Positions 34,760 to 45,500 of a stretch of 64,000 nt of DNA are shown in pieces; position 1 is the stretch's first letter, and the number at the start of each line of letters is the position of its first letter. The position numbers and the translations under genes are program-made. The notes beneath the pieces were generated by a model. The model saw nothing but the letters and a program-made list of their open reading frames with translations, ran no database searches and was not told the DNA's origin. Source of the DNA: VXLM01 sp965242665 (GTDB lineage Bacteria; Chloroflexota; Dehalococcoidia; Lucifugimonadales; VXLM01); contig OZ251484.1 in assembly GCA_965242665.1 (NCBI GenBank), positions 1,612,001 to 1,676,000 on the forward strand. Direction: 5' to 3'.

Positions 34760-35371
34760 ATGACAGGAGAAGGTTACACATTCGCGGATCCGGTCGGGAG
34801 GCTCGTCGAGGAGTTTCACAAGCTGCCCGGAATCGGCCCGAAGACGGCCCAGCGCCTGGCGTACTACCTCATACGAGCTGGGGACGATGAGTCGCGCGCG
34901 CTTGCGGACGCCATTCGAGCGGTCAAACAGCAGATCATCTTGTGCTCGACCTGCGCGAACGTTACAGAGACCGACCCATGCCGTCTCTGTCGAGACCCGA
35001 ATCGAGATTCGAGCACGATCTGCGTAGTGGAGGAGCCGATGGATGTGCCGGCCCTCGAGCGGACGGGGTCGTACAAGGGGTTGTACCATGTCTTGCACGG
35101 AGTCATCTCGCCAATGAACGGCATTCGAGCCGACGACCTCAAGATACCGTCGCTGCTCGAACGAGTGAAGGGTTCTGATGTGACGGAGGTAGTGCTGGCT
35201 ACGAACCCGAATTTGGAGGGAGAGGCAACCTCGATGTACATTCATGGCCTCATTTCGCCGCTGGGCATCAAGGTGACGCGTCCCGCGCGAGGGTTGCCCG
35301 TGGGCGGCGACTTGGAATACGCAGACGAGGTCACTCTTGGGCGGGCGCTCGAAGGACGGCAGGAGTTCTAG
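34760..35371 (+). CDS. recR: recombination mediator RecR
   Basis: RecR works with RecO (and RecF) to load RecA onto SSB-coated single strands. The 203-residue protein has an N-terminal helix-hairpin-helix KLPGIGPKTAQRLA, the four-cysteine zinc motif C-x2-C...C-x2-C (CSTC, CRLC; about 57-75), a TOPRIM domain starting ICVVEEPMD, and the Walker-like end region ending GLPVGGDLEYAD. recO follows on the same strand, so the two partners are encoded together. Confidence 0.96.
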   Translation: MTGEGYTFADPVGRLVEEFHKLPGIGPKTAQRLAYYLIRAGDDESRALADAIRAVKQQIILCSTCANVTETDPCRLCRDPNRDSSTICVVEEPMDVPALERTGSYKGLYHVLHGVISPMNGIRADDLKIPSLLERVKGSDVTEVVLATNPNLEGEATSMYIHGLISPLGIKVTRPARGLPVGGDLEYADEVTLGRALEGRQEF

Positions 35372-35457
35372 CGGCGCGGGCGCCTGAGGGAAAGAGCTGC
35401 GCGGCGATGGGCTGCCGCGCGTGAGATTTCGCCCCCGGGCGAGTTGTAGGCGGCGGC

Positions 35458-36219
35458 ATGGCGCAGAGGAAGATATACGACACTCAGGGCGTGGTATTGA
35501 AGCACATGCGCCTCGGCGAAGCCGACCGTATCGTGACGCTCTATACCGTGGACCGAGGCAAGGTGCGCGCGGTTGTCAAAGGCGCGCGTCGGGTCAAGAG
35601 CCGCAAGGGCGGGTTCCTCCAGCCACTAAGCCACGTGCGCGTTTCGATCGCCGAGGGTCGCAATCTCGATCAGGTAGTGGAAGCGGAGACGGTCGCGAGC
35701 TACCGCGCGGCGCGGGAGGATCTCGCTCTGATGTCGGCCGGCTTGTACTTCGCGGAGCTGGTCGACGGATTTTCAATCGACGGCGCAGTCAATCCATCGG
35801 AGTTCCATCTGCTGGTAGGCGCGTTGGACGCTCTAGACCGCACGAAGGATCCGGAACGCGTCGCGCGGTACTTCGAGACGAGATTGTTGAGTACCGCGGG
35901 ATTTGGGCCGGAGATTCGCCAATGCGTTGGCTGCGGTATGGATCTTCCAGCGGGAGACCACGCCTTTTCGTGTACGGAAGGCGGCCTCGTAGGCGCAGAG
36001 TGCAGAAGTCGATGCGAAGGGCCATTCCTCCACGCTTCGATGAACACGATCAAGGTCATGCGGTTCTTTCAGGTGTCCGACTTTTCCCAAGCGCTCGACT
36101 TGCATCTGACGGAACCGTTGATGGGCAACCTGCGGCGGGTACTCGGGAGATATATCGCGCACGTCCTGGAGCGCGAGCCGAATAGCGCGGAGTTCATGCG
36201 TCTGGTCAGGCCAGCGTAG
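35458..36219 (+). CDS. recO: DNA repair protein RecO
   Basis: RecO anneals SSB-covered DNA and, with RecR, loads RecA. The 253-residue protein has an N-terminal OB fold (GVVLKHMRLGEADRIVTLYT, GKVRAVVKGAR), a helical middle, and a zinc-binding insertion with CVGC and CRSRC. It ends LEREPNSAEFM. An 86-base gap separates it from recR. A ribosome site is weak (GGCGGC). Normal length. Confidence 0.94.
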   Translation: MAQRKIYDTQGVVLKHMRLGEADRIVTLYTVDRGKVRAVVKGARRVKSRKGGFLQPLSHVRVSIAEGRNLDQVVEAETVASYRAAREDLALMSAGLYFAELVDGFSIDGAVNPSEFHLLVGALDALDRTKDPERVARYFETRLLSTAGFGPEIRQCVGCGMDLPAGDHAFSCTEGGLVGAECRSRCEGPFLHASMNTIKVMRFFQVSDFSQALDLHLTEPLMGNLRRVLGRYIAHVLEREPNSAEFMRLVRPA

Positions 36220-36355
36220 ACCCTTGTGGAGACGATCTCCAGTATCCTCGACACACGCAGACCGACGGCATTCCTTGCATGTGCAGAGGCCATACCCCAA
36301 GAGGAAAGAACTCTCCGCGTTCCCGCCCCGGTCATTCCCGTGAAAGGAGACCCGC

Positions 36356-36586
36356 GTGCCAGCGGAAATTCTTCACTCTCGCTCTTCCTCCAAGGGGGAG
36401 GATGATAGAATTGGCTATCTCCATACTCCCGATGGTTATGCAAAGGTCTCCCAGGGCGGGAATCTAGCGATCCATGTCCGACGCGCGTTCATAGGAATAT
36501 CCCCCGTCGCGCAAATTCAACCGGAACCGTATTGCATATCCAAGGACGATTTGCTAGAATACGTACTAGGGCCAGGTAGTGTATAA
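36356..36586 (+). CDS. possible small protein of unknown function
   Basis: A 76-codon ORF starting with GTG at 36356 and preceded by AAAGGAGA at a good distance (about eight bases), which is its main support. The protein, with YLHTPDGYAKVSQGG and a C-terminal CISKDDLLEYVLGPGS, matches nothing I know. It ends 45 bases before the methyltransferase start and may be a leader gene for it or spurious. Confidence 0.38.
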   Translation: MPAEILHSRSSSKGEDDRIGYLHTPDGYAKVSQGGNLAIHVRRAFIGISPVAQIQPEPYCISKDDLLEYVLGPGSV

Positions 36587-36630
36587 TGGAAGCAGCCGGG
36601 CACCCAGGGTGGATCCCGAAGGAGGACGAA

Positions 36631-37449
36631 ATGGTCTCCAGAGACTACAGCTTCAAGCGATTTTCCGACAACGATTTCTACGGGCGGCAGAACGCGGTCT
36701 TGGTCGACCTCGCCGGCGTGGACTCGGGGCAGCGAATCATCGATCTGGCCTGCGGGACAGGGGGCGTCACGAAGATAATTGCGGACAGGCTTCTCGGGGC
36801 GAAGCACTCCGCCATCATCGGGATCGACCACTCGTCGTCGGCTCTGAAGCAGGCGATGGAAGAATTGAAGGACCGCGGCGATACCGCCGTCCAGTTCGTC
36901 CAGAGCCAGATGGAGAACATCTCCGAGGCTGTGAAGGGGAAGGTGGACACCATCATCTTGTGCAACGCAATCCACTACATCCCGGACAAGGATGCAGTGT
37001 TGGCGGAGATTGCCAGGACGCTCAAGCCGGGTGGGAAGCTGGCATTCAACACGACCTTCTACAATGGGTCGCTGCCACAAGAGACGCACATCTTCTACCG
37101 AAAGTGGATGTTGAAGGCCAACCGGTTTCTCCGTCGAGAGTACGGTCTAACTCCGTCCAAGGCAGAGAAAGTCGAGGCGCGCAAGCAGCTAACCCCGGAT
37201 GAGTATCGGATGCTGTTGGAAAAGCAGGGGTTCGACATCGTTCACCAGAAGATCGATACGGTGGAGTTTACGAGGGACGGGTTCTTGGACATCAGCACCT
37301 TTTCCGACTTCATCGAGGGGTCTCTACCCGGCGTGCCGTTCAAGGAGGCCAGCACGGCCCTGCAGGCAGGGGTCAATCAGGCATTCGAGGAGATGAAGGT
37401 CGATTGGCTTCCGCGCAACTGGCTCGACGTCGTAGCGGTTCGCAGGTGA
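36631..37449 (+). CDS. class I SAM-dependent methyltransferase
   Basis: A 272-residue methyltransferase. Motif I is IIDLACGTGGVTK, the acidic loop GIDHS, and the post-I region ILCNAIHYIPDKDAVLAEIARTLKPGGKLAF. The C-terminal half (KWMLKANRFLRR, FLDISTFSDFIEGSLPGVP) is not familiar and probably sets the substrate. The ATG at 36631 is chosen because AAGGAGG lies eight bases upstream, a far better start than the in-frame ATG at 36586. It stands apart from the convergent acetyltransferase gene downstream. Confidence 0.86.
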   Translation: MVSRDYSFKRFSDNDFYGRQNAVLVDLAGVDSGQRIIDLACGTGGVTKIIADRLLGAKHSAIIGIDHSSSALKQAMEELKDRGDTAVQFVQSQMENISEAVKGKVDTIILCNAIHYIPDKDAVLAEIARTLKPGGKLAFNTTFYNGSLPQETHIFYRKWMLKANRFLRREYGLTPSKAEKVEARKQLTPDEYRMLLEKQGFDIVHQKIDTVEFTRDGFLDISTFSDFIEGSLPGVPFKEASTALQAGVNQAFEEMKVDWLPRNWLDVVAVRR

Positions 37450-37483
37450 TGCAACCAGGGGCCTAGGGGCGAGAGTGCGCGGC

Positions 37484-37948
37484 TCATTCCTTCCCGTACA
37501 CGAAGTCGATCTCGAACAGTTCCACGATCTTCCCCCTCATTCCAACGCTTTCATAGGTTCGGCGAGCGGCGTGGTTGTCTTCGTCCGCGTATAGCCTGAT
37601 GCCGCAGACGGCCGCATCCGCGGCCGCCGAGTCATAGACGAACTTGTGCATAGCGCGGTAGACGCCCTTCCGCCGCCAGTCCGGTGCCACGTAGACGTTT
37701 TCGACCCACCAAAACGTTCCGTTGCGGTACGGACTCCACTCGAACGCGACGCGGAGCATCCCCACGATGCCGCGTTCCGCCTCGGCGACGACGATGAACC
37801 CGAGGTGCGGGTTGGAGAGCAGAGCGATGAGCCCCTTTCGCAGCAGGCCCCGCCTGCTTCCGAGCCGACCGCCGCTGTCGACGTACATCTGAAACAGGCT
37901 GTCGATGTCTGTGGGGGTTGCATGTCTCGCGGTTAAGGTGTCGGTCAT
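37484..37948 (-). CDS. GNAT family N-acetyltransferase
   Basis: A 154-residue single-domain acetyltransferase. The acetyl-CoA pyrophosphate-binding motif A is seen in NVYVAPDWRRKGVYRAMHKF (R/Q-x2-G-x-G/A variant RRKGVYR), and motif B near LYADEDNHAARRTYESVGM. Substrate cannot be inferred. It lies alone, converging on the preceding methyltransferase. Confidence 0.85.
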   Translation of the reverse strand: MTDTLTARHATPTDIDSLFQMYVDSGGRLGSRRGLLRKGLIALLSNPHLGFIVVAEAERGIVGMLRVAFEWSPYRNGTFWWVENVYVAPDWRRKGVYRAMHKFVYDSAAADAAVCGIRLYADEDNHAARRTYESVGMRGKIVELFEIDFVYGKE

Positions 37949-38053
37949 GTTGGTTCCTCATATTCGTTGAGTGAAGATACTAGGATAACGGCGCCGAGGG
38001 GTAGGGCAAAGCGCGTATGAGTGATTCTTCGAGTGGTCTCACGTGCATGCTGA

Positions 38054-41000
38054 CTAGTCCGCACTGGTGATTCTGACGGATCCGGAATCGGCCCAGCCCG
38101 AGATCGGCTGTCCCCTGCTGTTCCCAAACGACTGCCGGCTCAGTACAAACCCTACGGCTGCGTTCTGGCCGACACAGGTCGTTGCGCTGCTGACCGCAAA
38201 GGTGATTCTGACGATCACTTGGTCGGGCATCGACGCGCCCAAGCTCGCAATGACAATGTCGATCTCGCTGTCCGTGTCCGTGGAGTCGTGCACTTTCCAC
38301 GTTATCGGGAACGATGCCGGCACGTCGAACTCAATATCACTATCCCCACCCACGCTCAGACAGGACTCGTCGTAGTCCACTGAGAACGTAATGGCCGACA
38401 CTGCGTTGCCGTCGCCGGCGAAGGTAACCGGTACGACCGCAGACTGTCCTGAGACTCCTGCTATTCCATCGGCGATGGTGAGGGAAGGTCCAGTTTGGAC
38501 GGTTCCCGGTGTCGGGGAGGGTGTATGTGTGGGAGTGACCGTTGGAGTTGGGGTGTGGGTGGGCGTTGCCGTCGGAGTCGGTGTTGGAGTGACGGTAGGC
38601 GTATGAGTGGGCGTCGCGGTAGCTGTGGGCGTCGGAGTCGGTGTTGGAGTGACCGTGGGCGTGTGAGTGGCCGTTGCGGTAGCTGTAGGCGTATGAGTGG
38701 GCGTTGGGGTAGCCGTGGGCGTCGGAGTCGGTGTTGGAGTGACCGTGGGCGTGTGAGTGGGCGTTGGGGTAGCCGTGGGCGTCGGAGTCGGTGTTGGAGT
38801 GACCGTGGGCGTGTGAGTGGGCGTTGGGGTAGCCGTGGGCGTCGGAGTCGGTGTTGGAGTAACCGTGGGCGTGTGAGTGGCGGTTGCAGTAGGCGTGGGA
38901 GTATGAGTGGGCGTTGCGGTAGCTGTAGGCGTCGGAGTCGGTGTTGGGGTGATGGTGGGGGTATGAGTGGGTGTTGCGGTCGCTGTGGGCGTCGGGGTCG
39001 GTGTGGGAGTGATGGTGGGCGTGTGAGTGGGTGTCGCGGTAGCTGTGGGAGTTGGGGTCGGTGTTGGAGTGACCGTGGGCGTGTGAGTGGGCGTTGCGGT
39101 AGCTGTGGGCGTCAGGGTCGGTGTTGGGGTGATGGTGGGGGTATGAGTGGGCGTTGCGGTAGCTGTAGGCGTCGGGGTCGGTGTTGGAGTGACCGTGGGG
39201 GTATGAGTGGGCGTTGCGGTAGCTGTAGGCGTCGGGGTCGGTGTTGGAGTGACCGTGGGGGTGTGAGTCGGTGTTGCGGTAGGCGTGGGGGTATGAGTGG
39301 GCGTTGCGGTAGCTGTAGGCGTCAGGGTCGGTGTTGGGGTGATGGTGGGCGTATGAGTGGGAGTTGCGGTAGGCGTGGGGGTATGAGTGGGCGTTGCGGT
39401 AGCTGTAGGCGTCGGAGTCGGTGTTGGGGTGATGGTGGGCGTATGAGTGGGAGTTGCGGTAGGCGTGGGGGTATGAGTGGGCGTTGCGGTAGCTGTAGGC
39501 GTCGGAGTCGGTGTAGGAGTGACGGTGGGCGTGTGAGTGGGAGTTGCAGTAGGCGTGGGAGTCGGAGTCGGTGTAGGAGTGATGGTGGGCGTGTGAGTGG
39601 GCGTTGCAGTAGGCGTGGGCGTCGCAGTCGGTGTAGGCGTGACCGTGGGTGTATGAGTGGGGGTTGCGGTAGCCGTGGGAGTTGGGGTCGGTGTGGGAGT
39701 GACCGTAGGCGTATGAGTGGGAGTTGCGGTAGCCGTGGGCGTCGGAGTTGGTGTTGGAGTGACGGTGGGCGTATGAGTGGGAGTTGCGGTAGCCGTGGGC
39801 GTCGGAGTTGGTGTTGGAGTGACCGTGGGTGTATGAGTGGGGGTTGCGGTAGGCGTGGGTGTATGAGTGGGCGTTGCGGTAGCTGTGGGAGTCGGAGTCG
39901 GTGTAGGAGTGATGGTGGGTGTATGAGTGGGAGTTGGGGTAGCCGTTGCCGTCAGAGTCGGTGTAGGAGTGATGGTGGGTGTATGAGTGGGAGTTGCGGT
40001 AGCTGTGGGGGTATGAGTGGCGGTCGCGGTAGCTGTGGGAGTTGGGGTCGGTGTAGGCGTGACCGTGGGGGTATGAGTAGCCGTGGAGGTAGGCGTGGGA
40101 GTGTGAGTAGCCGTGGAGGTAGGCGTGGCGGTCTGCGTGGGTGTTGGAGTAGATGGGGGTATCTGTACGGAGCCGTCTGCGGGCGGCTGGCTGGGTAGTG
40201 CTGCGCCCTGTGGGTCGGAGAAGGACGGCGATGGGTTGGTCGAGAATCGTACCGGCAATGTTTGGGTGATAGAGGTTGTTCCGCATGTGATTGCAAGGGT
40301 GATTTCCGCGACTTCCCCGTCGGGTATCGTCCCGAACGGCGCGATCATGTCGGCGACGCTTATGTCGATTTCGCCGTCGGTGTCTCCGGCGTCGTGGGCG
40401 AACGCGGGTGTGAATCCTGATGGCACGGTGAAGCGAACTGCGTCGGGCAGGCCGCTGCTGTCGGCGTCTGTCGAGTCGAAGCTCATGCAGGATTCAGGAT
40501 AGTCGATTGAAAACGCCGCACCCGATACGTCCGCGCCGTCGGTGTCGAGCGAGATTGGAATCACGGACTGTCCAGACGCTGTGGATACCCCTTGTGGGAT
40601 AGACAGGGACGGCCTCGCTGGACGCGGGGTCGGCGTGGGTGTCGGAGTGGGGGTCGGGGTCTGGAGAGAGGCGGGCAGGAGTATGGAGCCGTCGCTGGCT
40701 TGGCCTCGCAATGGGATGCCCCACGGGTCGGAGAAGGACGCGCGTGGATCGTTCGAGAATTGCACTGGCGTAGTATCACCGGCAAATCTTGCGCTGCAAG
40801 TGAGCGTAAGGGTGACCTCTACCACAACCCCGTCGGGTATCGACGACAGCGGTTGCGGCTGTGTCTCGTCTACGGTCATATCCGCAACGACGATGTCGAT
40901 TTCGCTGTCTGTGTCTCCGGCGTCGTGGGAGAACGAGACTGTGAAGGCGGGAGGCGTCGTGAAGCGAACTGCATCGGGTACCGCGTCGTCGTTGGTGTCT

Positions 41001-42514
41001 GTTAGGTCGAGGCTCGTGCACGATTCGGGATAGTCGATTGAGAACGCTATACCCGATACGTCCCCGTCGTCGGTGTCGAGCGAAACTGGAACCACGGCCT
41101 GCCCAGACGCTGCGGATATCTCTTGTGGGATGGACAAGGACGGCCTCGCAGGGCGCGGCGTTGCCGTGGGTGTTGGGGTAGGTGTCAACACGGCAACTTC
41201 TGGCGCCGCCGGCAATTGTACAGAACCATTGGTAGTTCGCCCCTTCCACGGCAGACCGTGGGGGTCGAAGAAGGACGCTGGCGGGGATCTTGAGAACCGC
41301 ACTGGGGAAGTATCTCTGGTCGAACTCGTTCTGCTGCAGGTGATAGCAAAAGTGATCTCTAACACAATCCCGTTGGGTATCGACAGAAACGGGGCTACCA
41401 TGTCCGAAATGACGATGTCGATTTCGCCGTTGGTGTCTCCAACGTCGTGGGAGAACGCGATTGTGAAGCCGAACGGTACGGTGAAGCGGGCAGCGTCGGG
41501 CAGTCCGTTGCCGTCCTCGTCCGCCGGGTCGAGGCTCATACAAGGCTGGTTGTAGTCGATTGAGAACGTCATGCCCGATACATCAGCGCCGTCGTCATAA
41601 AACGAGACCGGGATTACGGCGAGACCTGAGGATACTGAGATCTCTTTGGGGATGGTCAGGGAGGGGCGTTCGGGGCGAGGTGTTGGTGTGACAGTGGGAG
41701 GCAACGGAGAAGGAGTTGGAGCGATCGTGGGTACAGCGGTATAGACCGGCGTTCTGGTTATGGTCGGAGATAATCCGGGCGTGGGTGCGACAGTGGGGGT
41801 GATTCTGCGGAACGGCGCGCCGGTCGATGCTGGTGTTGGAGTGGGTATCGGAGGTTCGGTGGAAAGCGGCGCGCCGAGAGTGCTGGGAGTCGACACGGTC
41901 GCCGACGTTCGAGCAGGGGCGGCCGCCGCGTATACCGGCTCTGGCGTCGGATGGGTTGGTGTTAGTGTGCGTGTGAGAATTGGGAGGGCGGTCGGGGTAA
42001 GGGTAGGCGTAAGGATCGTCGTGCGTGCGGTAGTTTGGGGTGCTGGTGATGGAGGAGTTGGTGTGCGCGTGAATGTTGGGATGGTGGTTGGGGCGATGGT
42101 AAGCGTAGGGATCGTCGTGCGTGCGGTAGTTTGGGGTGCTGATGATGGTGGTGTTGGTGTGCGTGTGAGAATTGGGATGGTGGTTGGGGCGGTGGTAGGC
42201 GTGGGGATCGTCGTGCGTGCGGTAGTTTGGGGTGCTGGTGATGGAGGAGTTGGCGTGCGTGTGAATGTTGGGATGGTGGTTGGGGCGATGGTAGGCGTAG
42301 GGATCGTCGTGCGTGCAGTAGTTTGGGGTGCTGGTGATGGAGGAGTTGGTGTGCGCGTGAGAATTGGGAGGGTGGTCGGAGTAACGGGAGGCGTCGGTTT
42401 GGGTCGATCCTCGGGGGATTTCACCCCATGCCAAAGGAGGGTAGCCACGAGCAGGATCGATACGGTGGTTCCAACGGCCGATGTCGTCAAACTGGGGCCG
42501 ACCAGCCGCCCCAT
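38054..42514 (-). CDS. giant surface protein with four cohesin-like domains and Pro/Thr-rich repeats
   Basis: A 1486-residue protein. An N-terminal helix (about 10-30, SALTT...LLVATLLW) anchors or exports it. Then come a Pro/Thr linker with TTARTTIPTPT repeats (about 36-275), cohesin-like domain 1 (about 280-433), domain 2 (about 455-615), domain 3 (about 631-783), a 550-residue Thr-Pro array with a 20-residue period (about 785-1336), and domain 4 (about 1341-1486). Each domain has the cohesin pattern: SLxIPxEISxxSGQAVVPVSL, FSIDYPESC, SFSHDAGDTDSEIDIVVADM and a C-terminal SDPxG. No dockerin or S-layer anchor is visible here. Role likely cell-surface adhesion or scaffold; partner dockerins would be elsewhere. 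It starts 46 bases beyond the ileS stop. Confidence 0.82.
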   Translation of the reverse strand: MGRLVGPSLTTSAVGTTVSILLVATLLWHGVKSPEDRPKPTPPVTPTTLPILTRTPTPPSPAPQTTARTTIPTPTIAPTTIPTFTRTPTPPSPAPQTTARTTIPTPTTAPTTIPILTRTPTPPSSAPQTTARTTIPTLTIAPTTIPTFTRTPTPPSPAPQTTARTTILTPTLTPTALPILTRTLTPTHPTPEPVYAAAAPARTSATVSTPSTLGAPLSTEPPIPTPTPASTGAPFRRITPTVAPTPGLSPTITRTPVYTAVPTIAPTPSPLPPTVTPTPRPERPSLTIPKEISVSSGLAVIPVSFYDDGADVSGMTFSIDYNQPCMSLDPADEDGNGLPDAARFTVPFGFTIAFSHDVGDTNGEIDIVISDMVAPFLSIPNGIVLEITFAITCSRTSSTRDTSPVRFSRSPPASFFDPHGLPWKGRTTNGSVQLPAAPEVAVLTPTPTPTATPRPARPSLSIPQEISAASGQAVVPVSLDTDDGDVSGIAFSIDYPESCTSLDLTDTNDDAVPDAVRFTTPPAFTVSFSHDAGDTDSEIDIVVADMTVDETQPQPLSSIPDGVVVEVTLTLTCSARFAGDTTPVQFSNDPRASFSDPWGIPLRGQASDGSILLPASLQTPTPTPTPTPTPRPARPSLSIPQGVSTASGQSVIPISLDTDGADVSGAAFSIDYPESCMSFDSTDADSSGLPDAVRFTVPSGFTPAFAHDAGDTDGEIDISVADMIAPFGTIPDGEVAEITLAITCGTTSITQTLPVRFSTNPSPSFSDPQGAALPSQPPADGSVQIPPSTPTPTQTATPTSTATHTPTPTSTATHTPTVTPTPTPTPTATATATHTPTATATPTHTPTITPTPTLTATATPTPTHTPTITPTPTPTPTATATPTHTPTPTATPTHTPTVTPTPTPTPTATATPTHTPTVTPTPTPTPTATATPTHTPTVTPTPTPTPTATATPTHTPTVTPTPTATPTPTATPTHTPTITPTPTPTPTPTATPTHTPTVTPTPTPTPTATATPTHTPTPTATPTHTPTITPTPTPTPTATATPTHTPTPTATPTHTPTITPTPTLTPTATATPTHTPTPTATPTHTPTVTPTPTPTPTATATPTHTPTVTPTPTPTPTATATPTHTPTITPTPTLTPTATATPTHTPTVTPTPTPTPTATATPTHTPTITPTPTPTPTATATPTHTPTITPTPTPTPTATATPTHTPTPTATATHTPTVTPTPTPTPTATPTPTHTPTVTPTPTPTPTATPTPTHTPTVTPTPTPTPTATPTPTHTPTATATATHTPTVTPTPTPTPTATATPTHTPTVTPTPTPTATPTHTPTPTVTPTHTPSPTPGTVQTGPSLTIADGIAGVSGQSAVVPVTFAGDGNAVSAITFSVDYDESCLSVGGDSDIEFDVPASFPITWKVHDSTDTDSEIDIVIASLGASMPDQVIVRITFAVSSATTCVGQNAAVGFVLSRQSFGNSRGQPISGWADSGSVRITSAD
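38521..40100. repeat. about 25 tandem 60-bp units coding for Thr-Pro repeats
   Basis: The array runs in near-perfect 60-bp register for about 1.5 kb (minus-strand reading THTPT(V/I)TPTPTPTATATP). Units differ by a few substitutions, chiefly V/I/A at one position, with some half-units of 30 bp. Because the period is a multiple of three, the antisense and shifted frames also stay open across it. Confidence 0.93.
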
Positions 42515-42559
42515 GGCTTGTGTGGGGGCAGAAGGACAGAATTGGGTATCAAGTCGAGG

Positions 42560-45500
42560 TCATTCGACGACGACAACGCCAATGGTGGTTTCTCTCCCAT
42601 CGTCCACGCGAGACTCGATGTAGGAGCCATCTGGCGGCGCGCCTGCAATGAGGTCATCCGAGAGTGTCTCTTGTCGGATGTATTCTCCGTGGGCGGCCAC
42701 GACCTCGTCGATGCTGGGGGCGCCGGTATAGTACGCGGCGATACGGTCGTCGATGTCGAATCCAGCGGCGCGGCGCATGTTTTGGATTTGATGAACGAGT
42801 TCGCGGGCTTGGCCTTCTCGCTCGAGTTTGAGGGTGATTTCGGTCGTGACGGCGGCGGAGTAGCCCTGTTCGGAGGCAACCGAGAACCCGTCCTTGTCGG
42901 CGACGGCGGCGATGACCTCCTGAGGCTCGAGCGTGTACTCTCCGACGGTCACGGGACGGTTCGCAGATACTGCGCGGAATACTTCGGGCGGGTCGGCTCT
43001 TGCGATGGCATCTACGACATGACCGACCTTTCGCCCGTACTTTGGTCCCAGTAGTTGGAAGTTTGGCTTGATTTCGAGATTGGCGACTGCGGAGACGTCT
43101 TGCAGAACGCCGATTTCCTTGGCGTTCAACTCGTCTTTGACCTGGGCGGCGACTTGGTCGAGCAGTGCGCTCTCTTCGGGAGAACGTAGCTTGAAGGCGA
43201 CCCGGGAGACCGGCTGCCGAACTTTGATGCCCGCCTTGCTTCGCGCCGCGCGGCCCAAGCCGGACAACCGCACGGCAAGGCGGGTCGCATCGCCGAGCCG
43301 AGTATCGATCAGCGACTCATCTACGGTCGGCCAATCTTCGAGATGAACACTTTCCTTCCCGCCGCTTCGTCCGATGTTTTGGTAGATTTCCTCCGTCATG
43401 AATGGGGTGAACGGAGCCATCAGCTTGACGAGCGTGGTGAGGCACTCGTGGAGGGTGGCGAACGCAGAGATCTTGTCGCTGTCGACCTCCGACTTCCAGA
43501 ACCGCCGTCTGCTCCTCCGCACGTACCAGTTGGACAGCCTGCCGACGAACTCGTCGATCTCCCGCACGGCTGTTTGAGGTTCGTAGGCGTCGAGGGCGGT
43601 AGTAGTCGACCGTATCAGCTGGTGCATCTCCGAGATGATCCACCGGTCGAGCTCGGGGCGTTGGGCTGCCGGGGGCGCGGGGATGGATGGGTCGTAGCCG
43701 TCGATGTTGGCGTAGGTCGTGAAGAAGGAGTAGACGTTCCATAGAGGAATGAGCAGCCGTCGACGGGTGTCGTGGGCTCGGTTGAACCCAAAGAGGAAAT
43801 TCGAGGCTGGGTTCGCAGCACAGTACATCCACCGCATGGAGTCGACGCCCATCTTGTCTGCGCCTTCCTCGAACTCGATCGAGTTGCCCTTGCTCTTGTG
43901 CATCTCTTCACCCTTCTCATCCATGAGAGTCGCAAAGGTGAAGTTGGTGAGGAATGGCTCGGTATCTTCCAGAACTGTGCTCATGGTCAGGAGGGAGTAG
44001 AACCAGTTGCGGAATTGCCCCGGGAAGCTTTCCGATATGAGGTCGGCAGGGAACCACTGGCGCCAGTAGTCCTTGTCGTGTCGGTACTTCAGGGTAGAGA
44101 ACGGGACGATGCCGGCGTCGAGCCATGGGTTGCCCACGTCCTTGATGCGGGAAACGAGCGCGCCGCACTCCGCGCACTCGATCTTTACGGCGTCGACCCA
44201 AGGCCGGTGCGGCGAATGCCCTTCGAATTCATCCCACCCCTGCACGGAGCGCTCCTTCAGCTCGACTTCGCTCCCGATCACGTCGAACCCTCCGCACTGG
44301 GCGCACTTGTAGATGGGAAGCGCAAGGCCGTAGTAGCGCTTCTTGGAAATCATCCAGTCGTCCATATTCTTGAGCCAGTCGAGCTCACGATCGAGTCCGA
44401 ATTCGGGGATCCAGGTGATCTTCTTGGTGACCTCGGCTATCTGGTGGCGGAGAGAATCCATCGAAATGAACCACTCATCGACCAGTCGGAACACAAGCTC
44501 TGTGTCGCATCGCCAGCAGACTGGGTATCGGTGGGTAATCTGGTCGAGCCGGTAGAAGATTCCCTTGCGGCGGAGGCTGTCGTAGATGGGCTTTGGAGCA
44601 TCGAAGACGCTCATGCCGGTTAGTTGTCCAAATCCATCGACGAACACGCCGAATTCGTCCAACGGGGCAATCGACGGGAGGCCGTGTTCCCTTCCGAGTG
44701 CGTAGTCTTCCTCGCCGGCGCCGGGCGCGGAGTGCACGAGGCCAGTGCCGTCGCTTGGGCTAACCTCATCCCACAGGATGACTCGATGTTCGACGCCGCG
44801 TTGGGCAGGGAGGTCGTCGAAAGGTCCCTCGTACCGCAAGCCGTTCAACTCGGCGCCCTGCATCTCCTCGATCACCTCGTACTCGGCCTTCAACACATCC
44901 AGCCTGCTCCGCAGGATGTACAGAGTCTCGTCGCCGCCGTCTGGAGCGGTTCCGTGGACTCGTGCCTTCACGTATGCAAGATCGGGATGGACTGCGACCG
45001 ACACGTTCGCCGCCAGGGTCCAGGGAGTCGTCGTCCAGATCAGCAGCGCTTCGCCTGGCCGGTCGAGCAGGGGAAATCGGACGTAGAGGCTGGGGTGCGT
45101 GATGTTCTTGTAGCCTTCGGTGACGATTTCGTGGTGCGAGATGCCGGTGCCGCATCGAGGGCACCACGGCATTACGTCCCGTCCTTCGTAGATGTAGCCG
45201 TTCTGGTGGCAGACTTTGAGGAAGTGCCAGATAGTGTAGTTGTTCTCGTCCGACATCGTGTGGTAGGAGTTGTCCCAGTCCATCCAGTATCCCAGACGGA
45301 TCGACTGGCGAGTTTGGAGGTTGGCGAACCGCCGCACGCGCTCCTTGCACAGTTCCACGAATTTATCGACGCCGAAATCCTCGATGTCCGTCTTGGACTT
45401 CATGCCCAGGTCTCTCTCGACGTTGACTTCGATCCAGAGACCTTGTCCGTCGAACCCGTTTTGGTAGCGTTGCTCGAAGCCTTGCATCGTCTTGTAGCGC

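Noticed and set aside
38521..40100. CRISPR-like appearance of the 60-bp repeats
   Set aside because: Units are contiguous with no unique spacers, and they encode protein.
38495..40198. 567-codon plus-strand frame rich in Gly, Arg, Ser and Cys
   Set aside because: It is the antisense of the 60-bp Thr-Pro array. The period is a multiple of three, so all frames stay open by repetition; composition is not that of a real protein.
38340..40286. 648-codon minus-strand frame of His-Ser-Tyr repeats
   Set aside because: A shifted frame of the same array. The cohesin domains on either side are encoded in the 1486-residue frame.
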